Source of the DNA: Medicago truncatula
Taxonomy: Eukaryota > Streptophyta > Magnoliopsida > Fabales > Fabaceae
NCBI RefSeq assembly: GCF_003473485.1
Contig: NC_053046.1
Span: 1,250,001-1,314,000, forward strand
Direction: 5' to 3'
DNA: 64,000 nt
Below are positions 45,686 to 57,002 of the stretch, in pieces. Within the stretch, counting starts at the first letter, position 1. Every line of letters begins with the position of its first letter. The position numbers and the translations under genes were made by a program. The notes beneath the pieces were generated by a model. That model worked only from the letters and a program-made list of their open reading frames with translations. It searched no databases and had not been told where the DNA came from.

Positions 45686-48413
45686 TAGGATCCATTGACA
45701 CCAGGTGTCAACGGATTCGTTGACACCAAATCTTAAACGTTCATTTAATTTAATCTAAAGGTCAATAATCATTTATCAAAATCTTAATGTGGACAGGGTG
45801 TCAACGGATTCGTTGACACCAAATCTTAAACGTTAATTTAATTTAATCTAAAGGTCAATAATCATTTATCAAAATCTTAATGTGGACATTCAGTATTTCA
45901 TATCTCCTTTCCTAAAAATCCTCTTATTTCCTAAACGAACCTAAGCATATACCTGACGCTCGAGAAAACTGAGAAAACTCAACGAAGGCTATGAAGTTCT
46001 GCGTTTTATTTCTTTAATTCCCATCTTGTTGAGATTCTCGAGAAAACAATTGTAGGATTCAAATTTTGATTGTCGATTTCCATTCGTTCACAAGCTTTTT
46101 GTGGTGGCATTTAGGGTGGGAATGGGAAAGAGTTTCCCACTATGGGAAAGTTAATCTTGACAGTTGGATCAAATGATGAACATGGCATTATGATACTCTC
46201 TAAACACTAGATTTTTTTCAACACTGTCTTCCACCCCCATTCTCTCCACTCCATGCCCCACTCACCTAACATCAACAACTTCAGCCTCCCTTTCCCAACT
46301 CTTCTTCTTCTTCCCCCGTCTCAGTTTTTTCCTTTCATTCATATTATGCCAAAATTTCTGACAGAAGAAAAGAATGGTTTTCGACTTAAAAATTAACAAA
46401 GCACAAATTTTAAGAGATAATTGAACAGGAAGCAATCTTAATGAAATTGAACAAGAGTCTAACTACATAAATAACAAGAACCATAGCTGAAGCTTAAAGA
46501 ACTGTAGAAATTCGAAACAGTCAAATTTTGGTCATGGTAATTTCCATTTCCCCCATTTCTTAATTTGGCTTCGTTGTTGTTTTAATTGGGTTTTATATTA
46601 TTGAAAATCAAAATCTTATTTTGTAGATAAATCCTGGGTTATAGATATGAAGATGTGTGTAAAATTCCACCAAAGCTAATTTTACACACCCTCGCCGTCG
46701 TGTATATAATTCCAGATCTAAGAAAAAAATCAGTGTAAAAGAGAAAGAAAAAAAATATGGTATAGACAGTCTATGATAAAATCAATACTCCTCATTAATC
46801 TAATGGTCAGAAAAAACTTTCCCATAGTGGGAAACTCTTTCCCATTCCCACCCTAAATGTCACCGCTTTTTGTTTCTTTCGTTAGTTATTGGAGTGCAAC
46901 TTATATCTTATATATTATTATATTTGGGAGAAAGAACAAATTGTTTTCCCCTCAAAATAAAACAAAAAGTAAATTGTTTCGGAATTTCTAAGGAACGATG
47001 GCAGAGATAAAAAAATTGATTTGTAAAAGGATATTAGGTTAAACATATGTATTTCAATATATTTTTCAATTCAACTCTATCACTAATTGAAAGAGGACTT
47101 TTAATTTCTAAAAGCATCAAATTAGATTGATGAAACATCTCAACAAGTGTACCTAGTGGTGAAGGAGATAAATGAAAACCATAGATAGCATAATAACGAA
47201 AGAATGAAGAGAGGAGAAGCATCAGGTGTATGCTTAGGATCATTTAGAAAACAAGAGGATTTTTAGGAAAGGAGATATGAAATATTAAATGTCCACATTA
47301 AGATTTTGATAAATGATTATTGACCTTTAGATTAAAATAAATGAACGTTTAAGATTTGGTGTCAACGAATCCGTTGACACCTGGTGTCAACGAATCCGTT
47401 GACACCTGGTGTCAACGGATCCTCTCTCTCTTGTTTGTGTCATTAAAAAGATAAGCATTTAGATTTTTTTTTTTTGTTATATTATTGGTGTCATTGAAAT
47501 AGATAAACAAAGTTAGTTTATTTTGTTATAATTTGAAAGCAACACACATTAAATTTATACTTTTAATCAAAATTAAAATTTCAAAGAAAACATCGTCTTT
47601 TCGCCGGTATAAATAAATTTTGTATGTATAGTAATTAATGATGCAAATAAAGACGTATTTTGTGATATGGTTTTGAATATGGTTAACTTATTTGTGTATG
47701 TAATTATAAGGTGGGCATCTATAGCAACACATCTTCCAGGAAGGACTGATAATGAAATAAAGAATTTTTGGAACACACATTTAAAGAAAAAGTTAATACA
47801 AATGGGGTTAGATCCAGTGACACACAAGCCAAGACCAGATTACATAGACCTTCCTAGCTATTTACAACAAATAATATTGAAGGCTGCAAATATTGTCGCC
47901 AATTGTGACATTAATGATCTAAGGTCACAATATTCAGATGCCAAATTCCATTTGCCACAACTCATGAGCACTACCAATGATATTATTAGTCCTTCTTCAG
48001 ACTCACTGCCCCAAGAAAGTTTGATAAAGGATATTCACTCTAATAATTACCTACAAAATTTGTATGATGGTTCCAATATTGGTTTTCCATCTCAAATAAT
48101 TCAGCCTAATTTGCAAAATTTTGAGGCCCCTATTGAGCAATTACGACCAATACAAGAATGTGAGTACTCTAAGAAATCTGATGAACAAATTGATTCTACA
48201 TATGTTTCTTCCACGATAATATCATCAAATTCGCTTCCAAAGCTGATTCCGGTTTCACCTCAACGTTTAGTACCAGTTAAACTAGACGAAGAAAACATCA
48301 TAAATGCAAACGATCGGTGTTGTGACCCTTCTTCTTCCACAACATTTGAAACTTGGGGAGATTTCATGAATGAGGAAGCAAATGATACTTATTGGAAAGA
48401 TTTCATTGAGTAA
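45045..48413 (+). CDS. R2R3-MYB transcription factor
   Basis: Exons 45045-45307 and 47711-48413 join within a codon (AA|G) to give 321 residues. The GTG at 45042 is not a start; ATG at 45045 follows a TGA. R2 (about residues 11-62) has [20 protein letters not shown] and [16 protein letters not shown]3 has [12 protein letters not shown]...[27 protein letters not shown] with Phe for the first Trp, as usual. The bHLH-contact motif is absent, because Asn replaces the required basic residue. The downstream phrase [17 protein letters not shown] resembles subgroup 10/11 MYBs (MYB9/107, MYB41/102), linked to suberin and stress; the target pathway is inference. The intron usual in R2 is missing; the R3 intron is 2.4 kb and carries nested Mutator-like elements. 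An alternative last exon may exist at 49042. Confidence 0.93.
45643..45681. repeat. (TA)n microsatellite beside the MULE
   Basis: An uninterrupted TA run directly left of the outer element in the MYB intron. Confidence 0.9.
45704..45889. repeat. 93-bp tandem duplication in the left TIR
   Basis: The unit starting GGTGTCAACGGATTCGTTGA occurs at 45704-45796 and 45797-45889, nearly identical. The right TIR has only its outer GGTGTCAACG motif multiplied. The motif TTGACACCWGGTGTCAA is itself palindromic. Confidence 0.88.
46103..46864. mobile_element. Inner Mutator-like element, 762 bp, nested
   Basis: Inverted ends GGTGGCATTTAGGGTGGG and GGTGACATTTAGGGTGGG (reverse complement) continue as AATGGGAAAGAGTTTCCCAC, near 50 bp in all. 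A perfect 9-bp direct repeat, GCTTTTTGT, flanks it at 46094-46102 and 46865-46873. It sits wholly inside the outer element, so it came later. No coding capacity is seen. Confidence 0.92.
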
Positions 48414-48798
48414 GTAAGTATAAGTATATATGCATGCACTTTTCTAATAACACTTCAACTTTTTGTCGTGGATCGTAGCATGGTTTTTCATACATTAAAG
48501 TTAAGTTACTAACTCTTTTGGTCCATTTTTATAAGTACCCATCTTAAAAGGAAAGTTAATAAAAAAGGGTCAAATATATTGGAGTATATGATAATAATAT
48601 AAGGGAAAAAAAACTATGTGATAGTGTGTATATATGTTACTCATTAATAATATCAAAAACTGTTATACAAACATTTACTCATTTTTTTAAAGGAATGTAA
48701 ACATTTAATCATATTAGTTTCTCTTTAACGTTTTTTTTAGTTAAAGAAAGAAATTTTTATAAATCCAACTTTTTTAAAATTAAAGTCATTAATTAAAA

Positions 48799-48800
<2 letters not shown>

Positions 48801-48856
<56 letters not shown>
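48801..48856. repeat. (TA)n microsatellite
   Basis: An unbroken TA run of 56 bases downstream of the MYB stop. Confidence 0.95.
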
Positions 48857-48858
<2 letters not shown>

Positions 48859-49063
48859 GTCGATCATATTTAAATAGTATCATTTTTGAGGCAATATTAC
48901 TTGTTAAAAATCGCTTACGCCTGTACAAAATACATTAAAATGAATATGATAGAATTTTGTATAAAATTTGTTTATAATAAAATTCTGTAAATTATTGAGG
49001 CCTGACATACTAATTTTTCTGTTTCTTTTGTTTATTTGTAGACAACATTCTAGCCAGCCATAG

Positions 49064-50525
49064 CCGATAGTCTCATGAGATCACAGCAATAACTATTGGG
49101 ACCTCTATGATGTCTAGTGTATGGATCAACACATTGTTTGTTGTTATATATATATAAAAGAAGAGGAAGATTTGGCTCTGAATGCAGCAGTGGTTTGCCG
49201 ATCGAGCTATATATGTAGTAAAGATGCAGCATTAAGGTTTGGTATTAAGTTAGTACTATAAAATAGTGGATGAAATTGGTGTATATATGTTGCAAAGTGT
49301 GCGTGATAATTCTCTCTTTTCGAAGCCCGATCCGATTTGAGAAATGATTGAACTCAAAACCTATAGTTAACATTTTGTATTTAACATCGTAAATACTATT
49401 GTTGGAACACATGGAGTGTTATAATGTGAATTAAAAAAAAATCTCATGTCAATTTTTTCAATTATTGCTTATTTATGTGGTAAGGTCAAATCATTAATTG
49501 TGTAACGGTTAAATGATCTTGGTCGTTGGATCTGAAACTCATCTTTGACTCATCACCTATAGACAGTGATTTCATTCCACACTTCAACTTAAACCAAAAG
49601 TTCTATTGAGTTGTCAAAAAACTTTTATCTCTTCTCCCTCCTTTAACTTGCGTTGACGAGCTATTCTTTTCTTCTCCTTTTTTTTGTTCCATCGGATTTA
49701 ATGAGTGTTTTTAGACCATAATCTCTTAGAGAAATAACGTCCCTTTCGAAATTAAGAATGGTTTTAAGAGTATAGTCACTTCGGTAAATTTCGCTCATTC
49801 GGAAATAAGAATATTCTTAAGATTATAGTCTTTTTCGAGATAAAGTGTCCCTTTGGAAAATAAGAATGATCTTAAGAATATAGTCTTTTTTTTTATTATT
49901 TATTTATGTTTTATGCCTTTGGAGAAGTTGGATGTTAGAGTGGTGGAAACACCGTATTAGATTGGTCCTAGTACCATATAAGAGTGGTCTTAGTACCATA
50001 ATAGAGTGGTATCAATACCATATTGGAGTGGTCTTAGCACCATATTTGAATGTGTATTTCTAGAACAGATCCTATAGTGCAATAGGACTCTGATAGAGTT
50101 GTAGCTGAGTTGTTTTATCATGGAGACGTCGTGGTTAATAATCTAGTTGCACAATTTTCGGCAATGCCACAAATGTCTTAAAGAGAGCGGCATAGTCCGC
50201 GACTCAGCCTAGTAATCTCTCCGGTGACAGAAAATATTTTTAACTAATTTTGACAATTGTTCCAACAACTAATTTGACAAATATATACGTTTCCAAATAA
50301 ATATATATATATTTTTAATAAAATAGTAAAAAAAAAAATTAAAAGTGATTTTAAAAGCAACAAAAAAAAATGGAGTTAGTGTTACTTTAGTTCATTCTTA
50401 GAATTTTTCTTTAAATCAGGGTTGTGAATTTAATAATGCGTATTTTCGAATTAATTAAATGATATATATTGTTATGTTTGTGTGCCTAAATAACTTAACT
50501 TTCATGTTGGATTGTGATTGATTAT
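49064..50525. other. Intergenic; two small tandem arrays
   Basis: No gene. It holds three loose copies of a phrase around AATAAGAATxxTCTTAAGA at 49744-49885 (spacing about 54) and a 22-bp minisatellite at 49941-50050. Confidence 0.5.
49941..50050. repeat. 22-bp minisatellite, five units
   Basis: Five consecutive 22-base units begin at 49941, 49963, 49985, 50007 and 50029. The shared pattern is TGGT...ACCATAT..GAG. Confidence 0.85.
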
Positions 50526-50526
50526 G

Positions 50527-50890
50527 GGCTAAAATATGGTGTTGGTCCCTACAAATATGCCTCGTTTTGGTTTTAGTCCCTGTAAAACAAATTTGTTGTT
50601 TTTGATCTCTGCAAAATATTTTGTTTTTTAAGATAGTCCCTCCAGGGACTATTTTCAAAAGTAAAATATTTTGCAGGGACCTTTTTAAAAATCAAAAGAT
50701 TTTGCAGGGACTATTTTTCCAATAAATGGGTTCAGTCATTATGTGTCACGCTTGCAAATCATCACAAAAGTGGGGACAGGGACCAAAACCAAAATGAGGC
50801 ATATTTGCAGGGACCAAAAACAAAACAAAAATTACAGGAACTAAAACCAAAATGAGACATATTTACAGGGACCAAAACCATATTTTAACC
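50527..50890. mobile_element. Mutator-type MITE, about 364 bp
   Basis: Inverted ends GGCTAAAATATGG and GGTTAAAATATGG (reverse complement) continue as TGGTCCCTACAAATATGC and TGGTCCCTGTAAATATGT. Flanking 9-mers are TTGATTATG and TTGATTATA, a target duplication with one mismatch. Interior repeats read CAGGGAC. Confidence 0.85.
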
Positions 50891-51157
50891 TTGATTATAC
50901 AAGTATTTCTCTTGATTTGACCGTATAAACAAGACAAATAATATAAATCACACTTTTTTTTTTACCAAATAATATAAATCACACTTATTCTTCAATTGTT
51001 GATACTTTGGATCTAACATGCAAGGAACCCATTCATATATTAATACTCCATCCGTTCCATAATAATTGAATTATTTGTAAAAAAAAAAAAAAAAAAAAAA
51101 ACTTAAAATAACTGAGTGATTTCACTTTTTAATACAATAATAATTACTGCATGAGGG

Positions 51158-51298
51158 ATCCAGAAGTCCTAGCTCAATTGGTAAAATGCCGAAATTGTTA
51201 GGTCGGATGTCATGACCGGGGTTCGAACCCCGGTACCTCCACTTGTGTGTGTGAGTTTATAATGGCTTTGCCATTACGTCTATCTACCAAAAAAAAAA
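51158..51298 (+). mobile_element. SINE, family 1, with 16-bp TSD
   Basis: Full-length copy: A-box region AGTCCTAGCTCAATTGG, B-box GGGGTTCGAACCCC, A-run end. The perfect direct repeat AATTACTGCATGAGGG lies at 51142-51157 and 51299-51314. Confidence 0.93.
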
Positions 51299-51424
51299 AA
51301 TTACTGCATGAGGGTAGCTTTTTGGGATTTCTTCTTCCCCGGAAACTGCCTTAGCCGCTATTCCTCTAAAGCTTTGAATTCCCACACTAGATTTTGGTGC
51401 CGACCAATTGTTTCTACAACAAAC

Positions 51425-53915
51425 ATCAATAACCAAGCCTTATCCCACTAAGTGGGGTCGGCTACATGGATCAACTGACGCCATAGTGTACTATCATACA
51501 CCAAATTTGGATCCAACTCATTGACCTCTAAATCCTTTCTAATGGTTTCTCTAATAGTTTTCCTAGGTCTTCCTCTACCTCTTTTAACTTGACTCTCCTC
51601 CATTTGATCTACTCTTCTTACCACGGCATCTACGTGTCTTCTCTCTACATGCCCAAACCATCTAAGCCTATTTTCTACCAACTTTTCTACTATAGGTGCT
51701 ACCCCCACTCTCTCTCTCTCTCTCTCTAATGATGTCATTCCTAATCCTATCATGTCTAGTCTTACCACTCATCCAACGCAACATCCTCATCTCTGCTACA
51801 CTTACTTGATTCTCATGTTGACTCTTAACCGCCCAACACTCCGTACCATACAACAACGCCGATCGGACTGCTGTTCGATAGAACTTTCCTTTCAACTTAA
51901 ATGGTACTTTCTTATCGCACAAAACACATGAGGCTCTTCTCCATTTCAACCATCCAACTTGAATACGATGGCTTACATCTGCTTCTATTTCTCCGTCATT
52001 TTGTACGAAGGACTCAAGATATTTAAACCGTGTAACTTGGGGTATGATATGATCTCCAACTTTCACCTCCAAGGTAGACTTACTTCTCCTTCCGCTGAAG
52101 TTACATTCCATATACTCCGTCTTGCTTCTACTCAAGCAGAATCCATACGCTTCTAAGGCTTGTCTCCAGGTCTCTAGTCTCCCGTTCACTTCCTCCCTCG
52201 AATCACCCACCAAGACCACATCATCTGCAAAAAGCATACATCTCGGTGCTAACTCTTGGATGTGTTCCGTCAATACATCCAAAACTAAAGTAAAAATATA
52301 AGGACTTAGGGTTGACCCTTGGTGCAATCCTATTGTTATGGGAAAATCTTCGGTAGTCCCATCCTGCGTCCTCACACTAGTCGAAGCTCCCTCATACATA
52401 TCCTTGATAGCCCTAATATAGGCAATCATAACCACTCAATGAAAACTAAGTGCATGTCTTTTTTATCCGTCCGATATTGCTCCATCACGCGTCGAAGTAA
52501 GTAGATTGCTTCCACAATCGACCTCCCAGCCATAAAACCAAATTGGTTATCCGTAACTCGAGTCTCCTTTCTTAGTCTTCTTTCGATCACCCTTTCCCAT
52601 AGCTTCATGGTATGACTCATTAACTTAATTCCCCTATAATTCGCACAATTTTGTATATCCCCCTTGTTCTTATAGATTGGAATTAAAGTGCTTCTTCTCC
52701 ACTCGTTCGACATTTTCTTCGTCCTCATAATCTCGTTAAAAAGGTTTGTGAGCCATACAATCCCTCTATCACCAAGACTCTTCCACACTTCGATAGGTAT
52801 GTTGTCCGGCCCAACTGCCCTACCACTCCTCATCCTTTTCAACGCTTCTCTAACCTCGTGCTCTTGAATCCGACGATAATAATTATAGTTTCGGTCCTCC
52901 TCTCCGATGTCTAACCTGTTAAAGTCTGGTAAAACCTCATATCCTTCATTAAATAGGTTGTGAAAATAATTCTTCCATCTACCCTTAATATCTCTTTTCT
53001 GAACCAAAACTCTACCCTTTTCATCCTTAATACATTTTACTTGGTCCAAATCTCTTGACTTTCTTTCTCGTCCCTTAGCAAGCTTATATATAGATTTCTC
53101 TCCCTCCTTAGTACCTAAAGATTGGTATAATCCTTCAAAAGCTTGAGTTCTCGCTTCGCTCACCGCCTTCTTAGCCTCTTTCCTAGCTATCTTATATTTA
53201 TCCCAAGTTTCGACATTTTTACACCTAGACCAATCTTTAAAACAATCTCTATTGATCTAAACTTTACTCTGAACATTATCATTACACCACCAAGATTCTT
53301 TACCCCTAGGTCCAAAACCTCGAGATTCTCCCAACGTCTCTTTTGCTACCTTTTTAATCTCATGTGTCATCCTCTCCCACATATTATTTGCGCTTCCATG
53401 TAGTTGACTGGAGCCTCCCTCTAATATCTTGTGTTGGAATATCCTTAGTTTTTCACCCTTTAAATGCCACCACTTGACTCGCGGAGCCCCATTTTGACTT
53501 CTTCTCTCAGCCCTCCTCTTTACCCTTACATCCATCGCCATCACTCTATGTTGGGTAGTTAAGCTCTCTCCAGGTATGACTTTACAGTCTAAACAAATCT
53601 TCCTGTCGGATTTCCTAATAAGAAAGAAATATATATCTGAGAACATGAGACCTCACTCTTGTAAGTGATAAGATGCTCCTCTCTTTTCCTGAAACAAGTA
53701 TTAGCTATAGTAAGATCAAAAGCCGATGTAAAATCTAAGATGGATTTACCCTCCGTATTAATCTCCCCGAGACCATACCCCCCATGCAAACCCTCAAAAC
53801 CTCTCGAAACACTCCCTACATGCCCATTTAAATCCCCTCCTAGAAAAATCTTTTCTCCTAACGGGATATCCTGAATTAAGCCTTCTAGCTCCTCCCAAAG
53901 CTTATAGCCCCTAAA
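51425..53915 (-). mobile_element. RTE-type LINE, 5'-truncated and broken
   Basis: Read from high to low coordinates. The end of the endonuclease domain comes first (GEKIFLGGDLNGHVG, SILDFTSAFDLTIANTCF). A linker follows, then the reverse transcriptase (AVGPDNIPIEVWKSLGD, STLIPIYKNKGDIQNCANYRG, NQFGFMAGRS, LHQGSTLSPYIF, MLFADDVVLVG), and finally the NRLRWFGHVERR / RGRGRPRKTIRETI tail and HVADPT. A deletion at about 52430-52440 has removed the segment with the first catalytic Asp (motif A), and an expanded GA run near 51712-51727 shifts the frame. The start of the endonuclease is missing. Plant RTE LINEs carry endonuclease and reverse transcriptase in one frame and end in TTG repeats, decayed here. 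Confidence 0.88.
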
Positions 53916-53989
53916 TAACCAATTGTTTCTACCCCACTTTAAATTACCTAATAACACATAACAGTCGCTGCTCTCCTTCCTCCTCTTCC

Positions 53990-54419
53990 TTTTTTTTCTT
54001 TCAAATTGCTCCGACGAGATGTAGATTCGGTTGCGGTGGTGTGATGAGTACCTTTGTCCTCCGCACCACCTTTTAGTCGTTAGATTTTCCAGCGGTGCCA
54101 CTTGTTTTCATCTTTTTCGGCAGTCTGACATATGGGTTTCTATAACGTGTTGGTGTGTGGTTCGACCACCATCACCTCTGTTCTGATCGGCGGACCCTTT
54201 GTTTGTCATGACATGTTTCAGTCGAAAACCCAAACAGGGATAGTCCTCACAATCGTCGTCTCCACAATTTGCCCTAAAGTTTTGGATTAATTAGAAGTTG
54301 ATACACTCTTGTGTGGTTTTAGTAGGTTAGGTTTATGTCCTCCAATTTATATATATAAGGTACCAACTTAGTTGGAAGCCTCTCTGTTTGATGTCATTTT
54401 GCTCTGGCATAAAAAAAAA
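53990..54419 (+). mobile_element. Possible LINE 3' end upstream of copy B
   Basis: A non-coding stretch ending GCTCTGGCATAAAAAAAAA, whose composition resembles plant LINE 3' ends. The boundary with the RTE element on its left is not clear. Confidence 0.35.
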
Positions 54420-55149
54420 TACACTAATACTTAACAAAAAAAAACTTAAAACCATTTTTCTCTCTTTTCCATTTATACATATTTTTTAATGACGAGGGAG
54501 CAAACGGCTCACTTAAAACCATTCTTATTTTTTATGCACGCACACTCTAAAAACAAATTTAAGGTTGGGATTAAGAGGTTAAAAATAATAAGGATTTATT
54601 TAATAAAGGAAACCAAATATGAGTTTCTTTCTCTTTCTCTAATGCAGCGGCAGCCTCCATCTTCTTTTCTTCCCTCATCATCCCCTTTCTGTTGCCGGCG
54701 CCGCCGTCTCTTCCTCTTCCTCTTACCGGCGCCGCCGCAGTTGTCAAACTTCAATGGATTTTAGAGATATAGCACACAACTTCTACCATTTTATTCTTGC
54801 TGTAAGTCTTCCATTTTTTATTATCATTATATAAGTGTGTTTATATGTAACCCATTTCTATAACAAAGGATCAAATTGTTTTCTTTTAAGTTATAGGCTA
54901 TTTTCCATGCTATCTCAGCTTATGCAAATAAGCTGAAAACAACTTATGGAGAGATGTCATAAGTTGTTTCCACAAACTCTCCCTCTCAAATGTGTATGCT
55001 AGTATATAATCCGAAATAACTTAGTCCAAACAGTCTCTATAGCTATATCAAAAGAAGTGTTAATTGTGAGAATTGGGCTCACTTTGGATTAGTTTCTAGC
55101 TTATAGGAGCTTCTTAGTTAAAGTGATTTTCCAATTTACAAAGAGGTGT

Positions 55150-56306
55150 TAGTGGAAAAGTATGGAAGCTGTATTGGTAGCTTTTTGGATTGGGGAGGTG
55201 AGTCGTGGCCTTGGTAATTTGGTATGTCTCTAGCTCTTATATGGTAGATGGAGTGGGGTCGAATTGATTTAATTCAGAGGTGGTGAGGAAAGCGGGGACT
55301 GAAGGGCGTACTAGCTTTTGGAATGATATTTGGAGGGGAAGCTTATCGTTGTGTACTCAATTTCCAAGACTTTATGCAATTTCCAACCATCAACAAGCTA
55401 GTGTGAGTGATATGTGGGTGTTGAAAGATGGAGTTTGGGTTTTCGAGTTCTCTTGATGGAGAATATTGTTTGTTTGGGTGAAAGATCTACTGGAAGGTTT
55501 TTTGTGCTCGCACGTGGATAATTTTTGGGTGTGGAGGCCAGAGAAGGATTGTTTGTTTTGGGTCAACTCAGCGTAAAAGTGGCTCGAAAGATTGATTGTG
55601 TGGGAGGATAGATGTGGTGATATTGAGAAGAGTGTTTTTGGCTACTTGTGAAAAGGATCGCCTCCCTCAAAAGTAGTGACATTCTCTTGGAAACTTCTTG
55701 ATCGGATACCGACGAGAATTAATCTTGCTAACTTGTTTTATTCATTTAGAGTGTTGGAGTAGGGAGGTGACGAATAAGCAATTGGGGAAAGGTTTTTGGC
55801 TTATTTGGCAAGCAAGTATATAGGTGATTTGGAATGCCAGGAATAGTAGAATTTTAAAAAATGTGGTTAAGGAGGTGGAAGACTTAGTGGAGGAAATTAA
55901 GGTGTTGTCTTGGCGCTGGACATTGAGTAGATTAAAGGTTCCAACTTGTTTGTATTATGAGTGGTGTTGGGATCATAGGGATTATCTTATGAGGAATTAG
56001 GAGCAGGCTAAAGGAGGGAGAGGTCTTTGGTCTCTATGTATCTGATGGGGGTATGTAGTTCGGATGCCACTGTTTGTATTTTTTGAGAGTTTGGTTGTGT
56101 GATGATATTCATTAATCCTCCTAGCTGTTATGTGTTTTTTGGTTGGCAGCTGTTTTTATGTTTTGGTAGTTGCTGATCTCATATTTAGCGTTCTTGCTCC
56201 TAGACTGCCGCTTATATATGGTGTCTTGCTTGTAGTTTCGGTTTTTCTGGCCTGCCGAGTACAAACGGGTGCTTTTTGCCTAATAAATGTGCTGTTAAAA
56301 AAAAAC
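55150..56306 (+). mobile_element. L1-type LINE 3' fragment in intron 1 of copy B
   Basis: Decayed coding reads KAGTEGRTSFWNDIWRGSL, LCTQFPRLYAIS, VSDMWVLKDG and FSWKLLDRIPTRINL, the region after the reverse transcriptase in plant L1 elements. Stops and frame changes are frequent. It ends GTGCTGTTAAAAAAAAA. Copy A lacks it in the matching intron, so it arrived after the duplication or was lost from A. Confidence 0.8.
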
Positions 56307-56848
56307 TTATTTAAGAAGTTGTTGTTTAAAAAACTCATAGTAATTGTATGATTCATAAAGTAATTAATTTTTTCTTATTGAAAAGTTTATCCAAACAAAC
56401 TTTTGTGCAGATTGGAAATCTTGTGCTTCAACTACTATGGTACTTTCTGCAAAACATTGTCAGCGCATAGTATTACATATTAGTCGTGGCTAATTTGTTT
56501 GAAAGCTATTTCATCTCTTATAGAGTATTTAAGCAATACAAATCTATTCCTATAGCAAAGCTTCAGTACCTTGCCATTGTCATAGAGAGTGAAGATGCTC
56601 ATCAGACTTCAAAAGTTGTTCAACTTTTGCAGTGGCTGGACTCCCTTGGTATAAAAAATGTTTGCCTCTATGACATGAATGGTATGAAATGTTTGAAAAA
56701 TTAGTGATGGTAAACTTTCTTTTACTTGGGCTGTATTTTAATGTTTTCTTTGAACTCTTCTACATTACAGGAGTGTTGAAAAAGTCAAAGGAAGCCATAT
56801 TTCATAAAATGAAGAATGCAAAGTCCATAGAGGTAACATATAATCTTT

Positions 56849-57002
56849 TGAGTTGCGTTATTTGAATAACCATTTGTATGACAACTTTTTGGACAACCAT
56901 AAATTTACAAAGAGAGAGCTATTTACACAAAAACCAAATCAATAAAGAGAGAAAGTTGTCACAAAAGTTGTTAAAAAATGGTTGTACAAATATCATTTCT
57001 CT
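56849..57002. mobile_element. MITE in intron 3 of copy B
   Basis: Left end GAGTTGCGTTATTTGAATAA, right end reverse complement AGAGAAATGATATTTGTACA, both continuing as AACCATTT...GACAACTTTT. Same family as 38210-38395. Copy A lacks it. Confidence 0.7.

Larger units (their letters stand above)
45682..47428. mobile_element. Outer Mutator-like TIR element in the MYB intron
   Basis: The ends are GAGATAGGATCCATTGACACC and, in reverse complement, GAGAGAGGATCCGTTGACACC. The inverted repeats run for over 150 bases, through AAATCTTAAACGTTCATTTA to CCTTTCCTAAAAATCCTCTT (left to about 45930, right from about 47255). No transposase frame is visible. No target-site duplication is recognisable; the left flank is a TA repeat that may have changed. 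It contains another element at 46103-46864. MULE membership is inferred from TIR length. Confidence 0.8.

Noticed and set aside
51159-51240. A functional nuclear tRNA gene
   Set aside because: A and B boxes are present, but no cloverleaf forms and the copy has an A tail and target duplication, so it is a SINE.
53143-53403. 86-codon plus-strand frame
   Set aside because: Antisense of the minus-strand RTE LINE.
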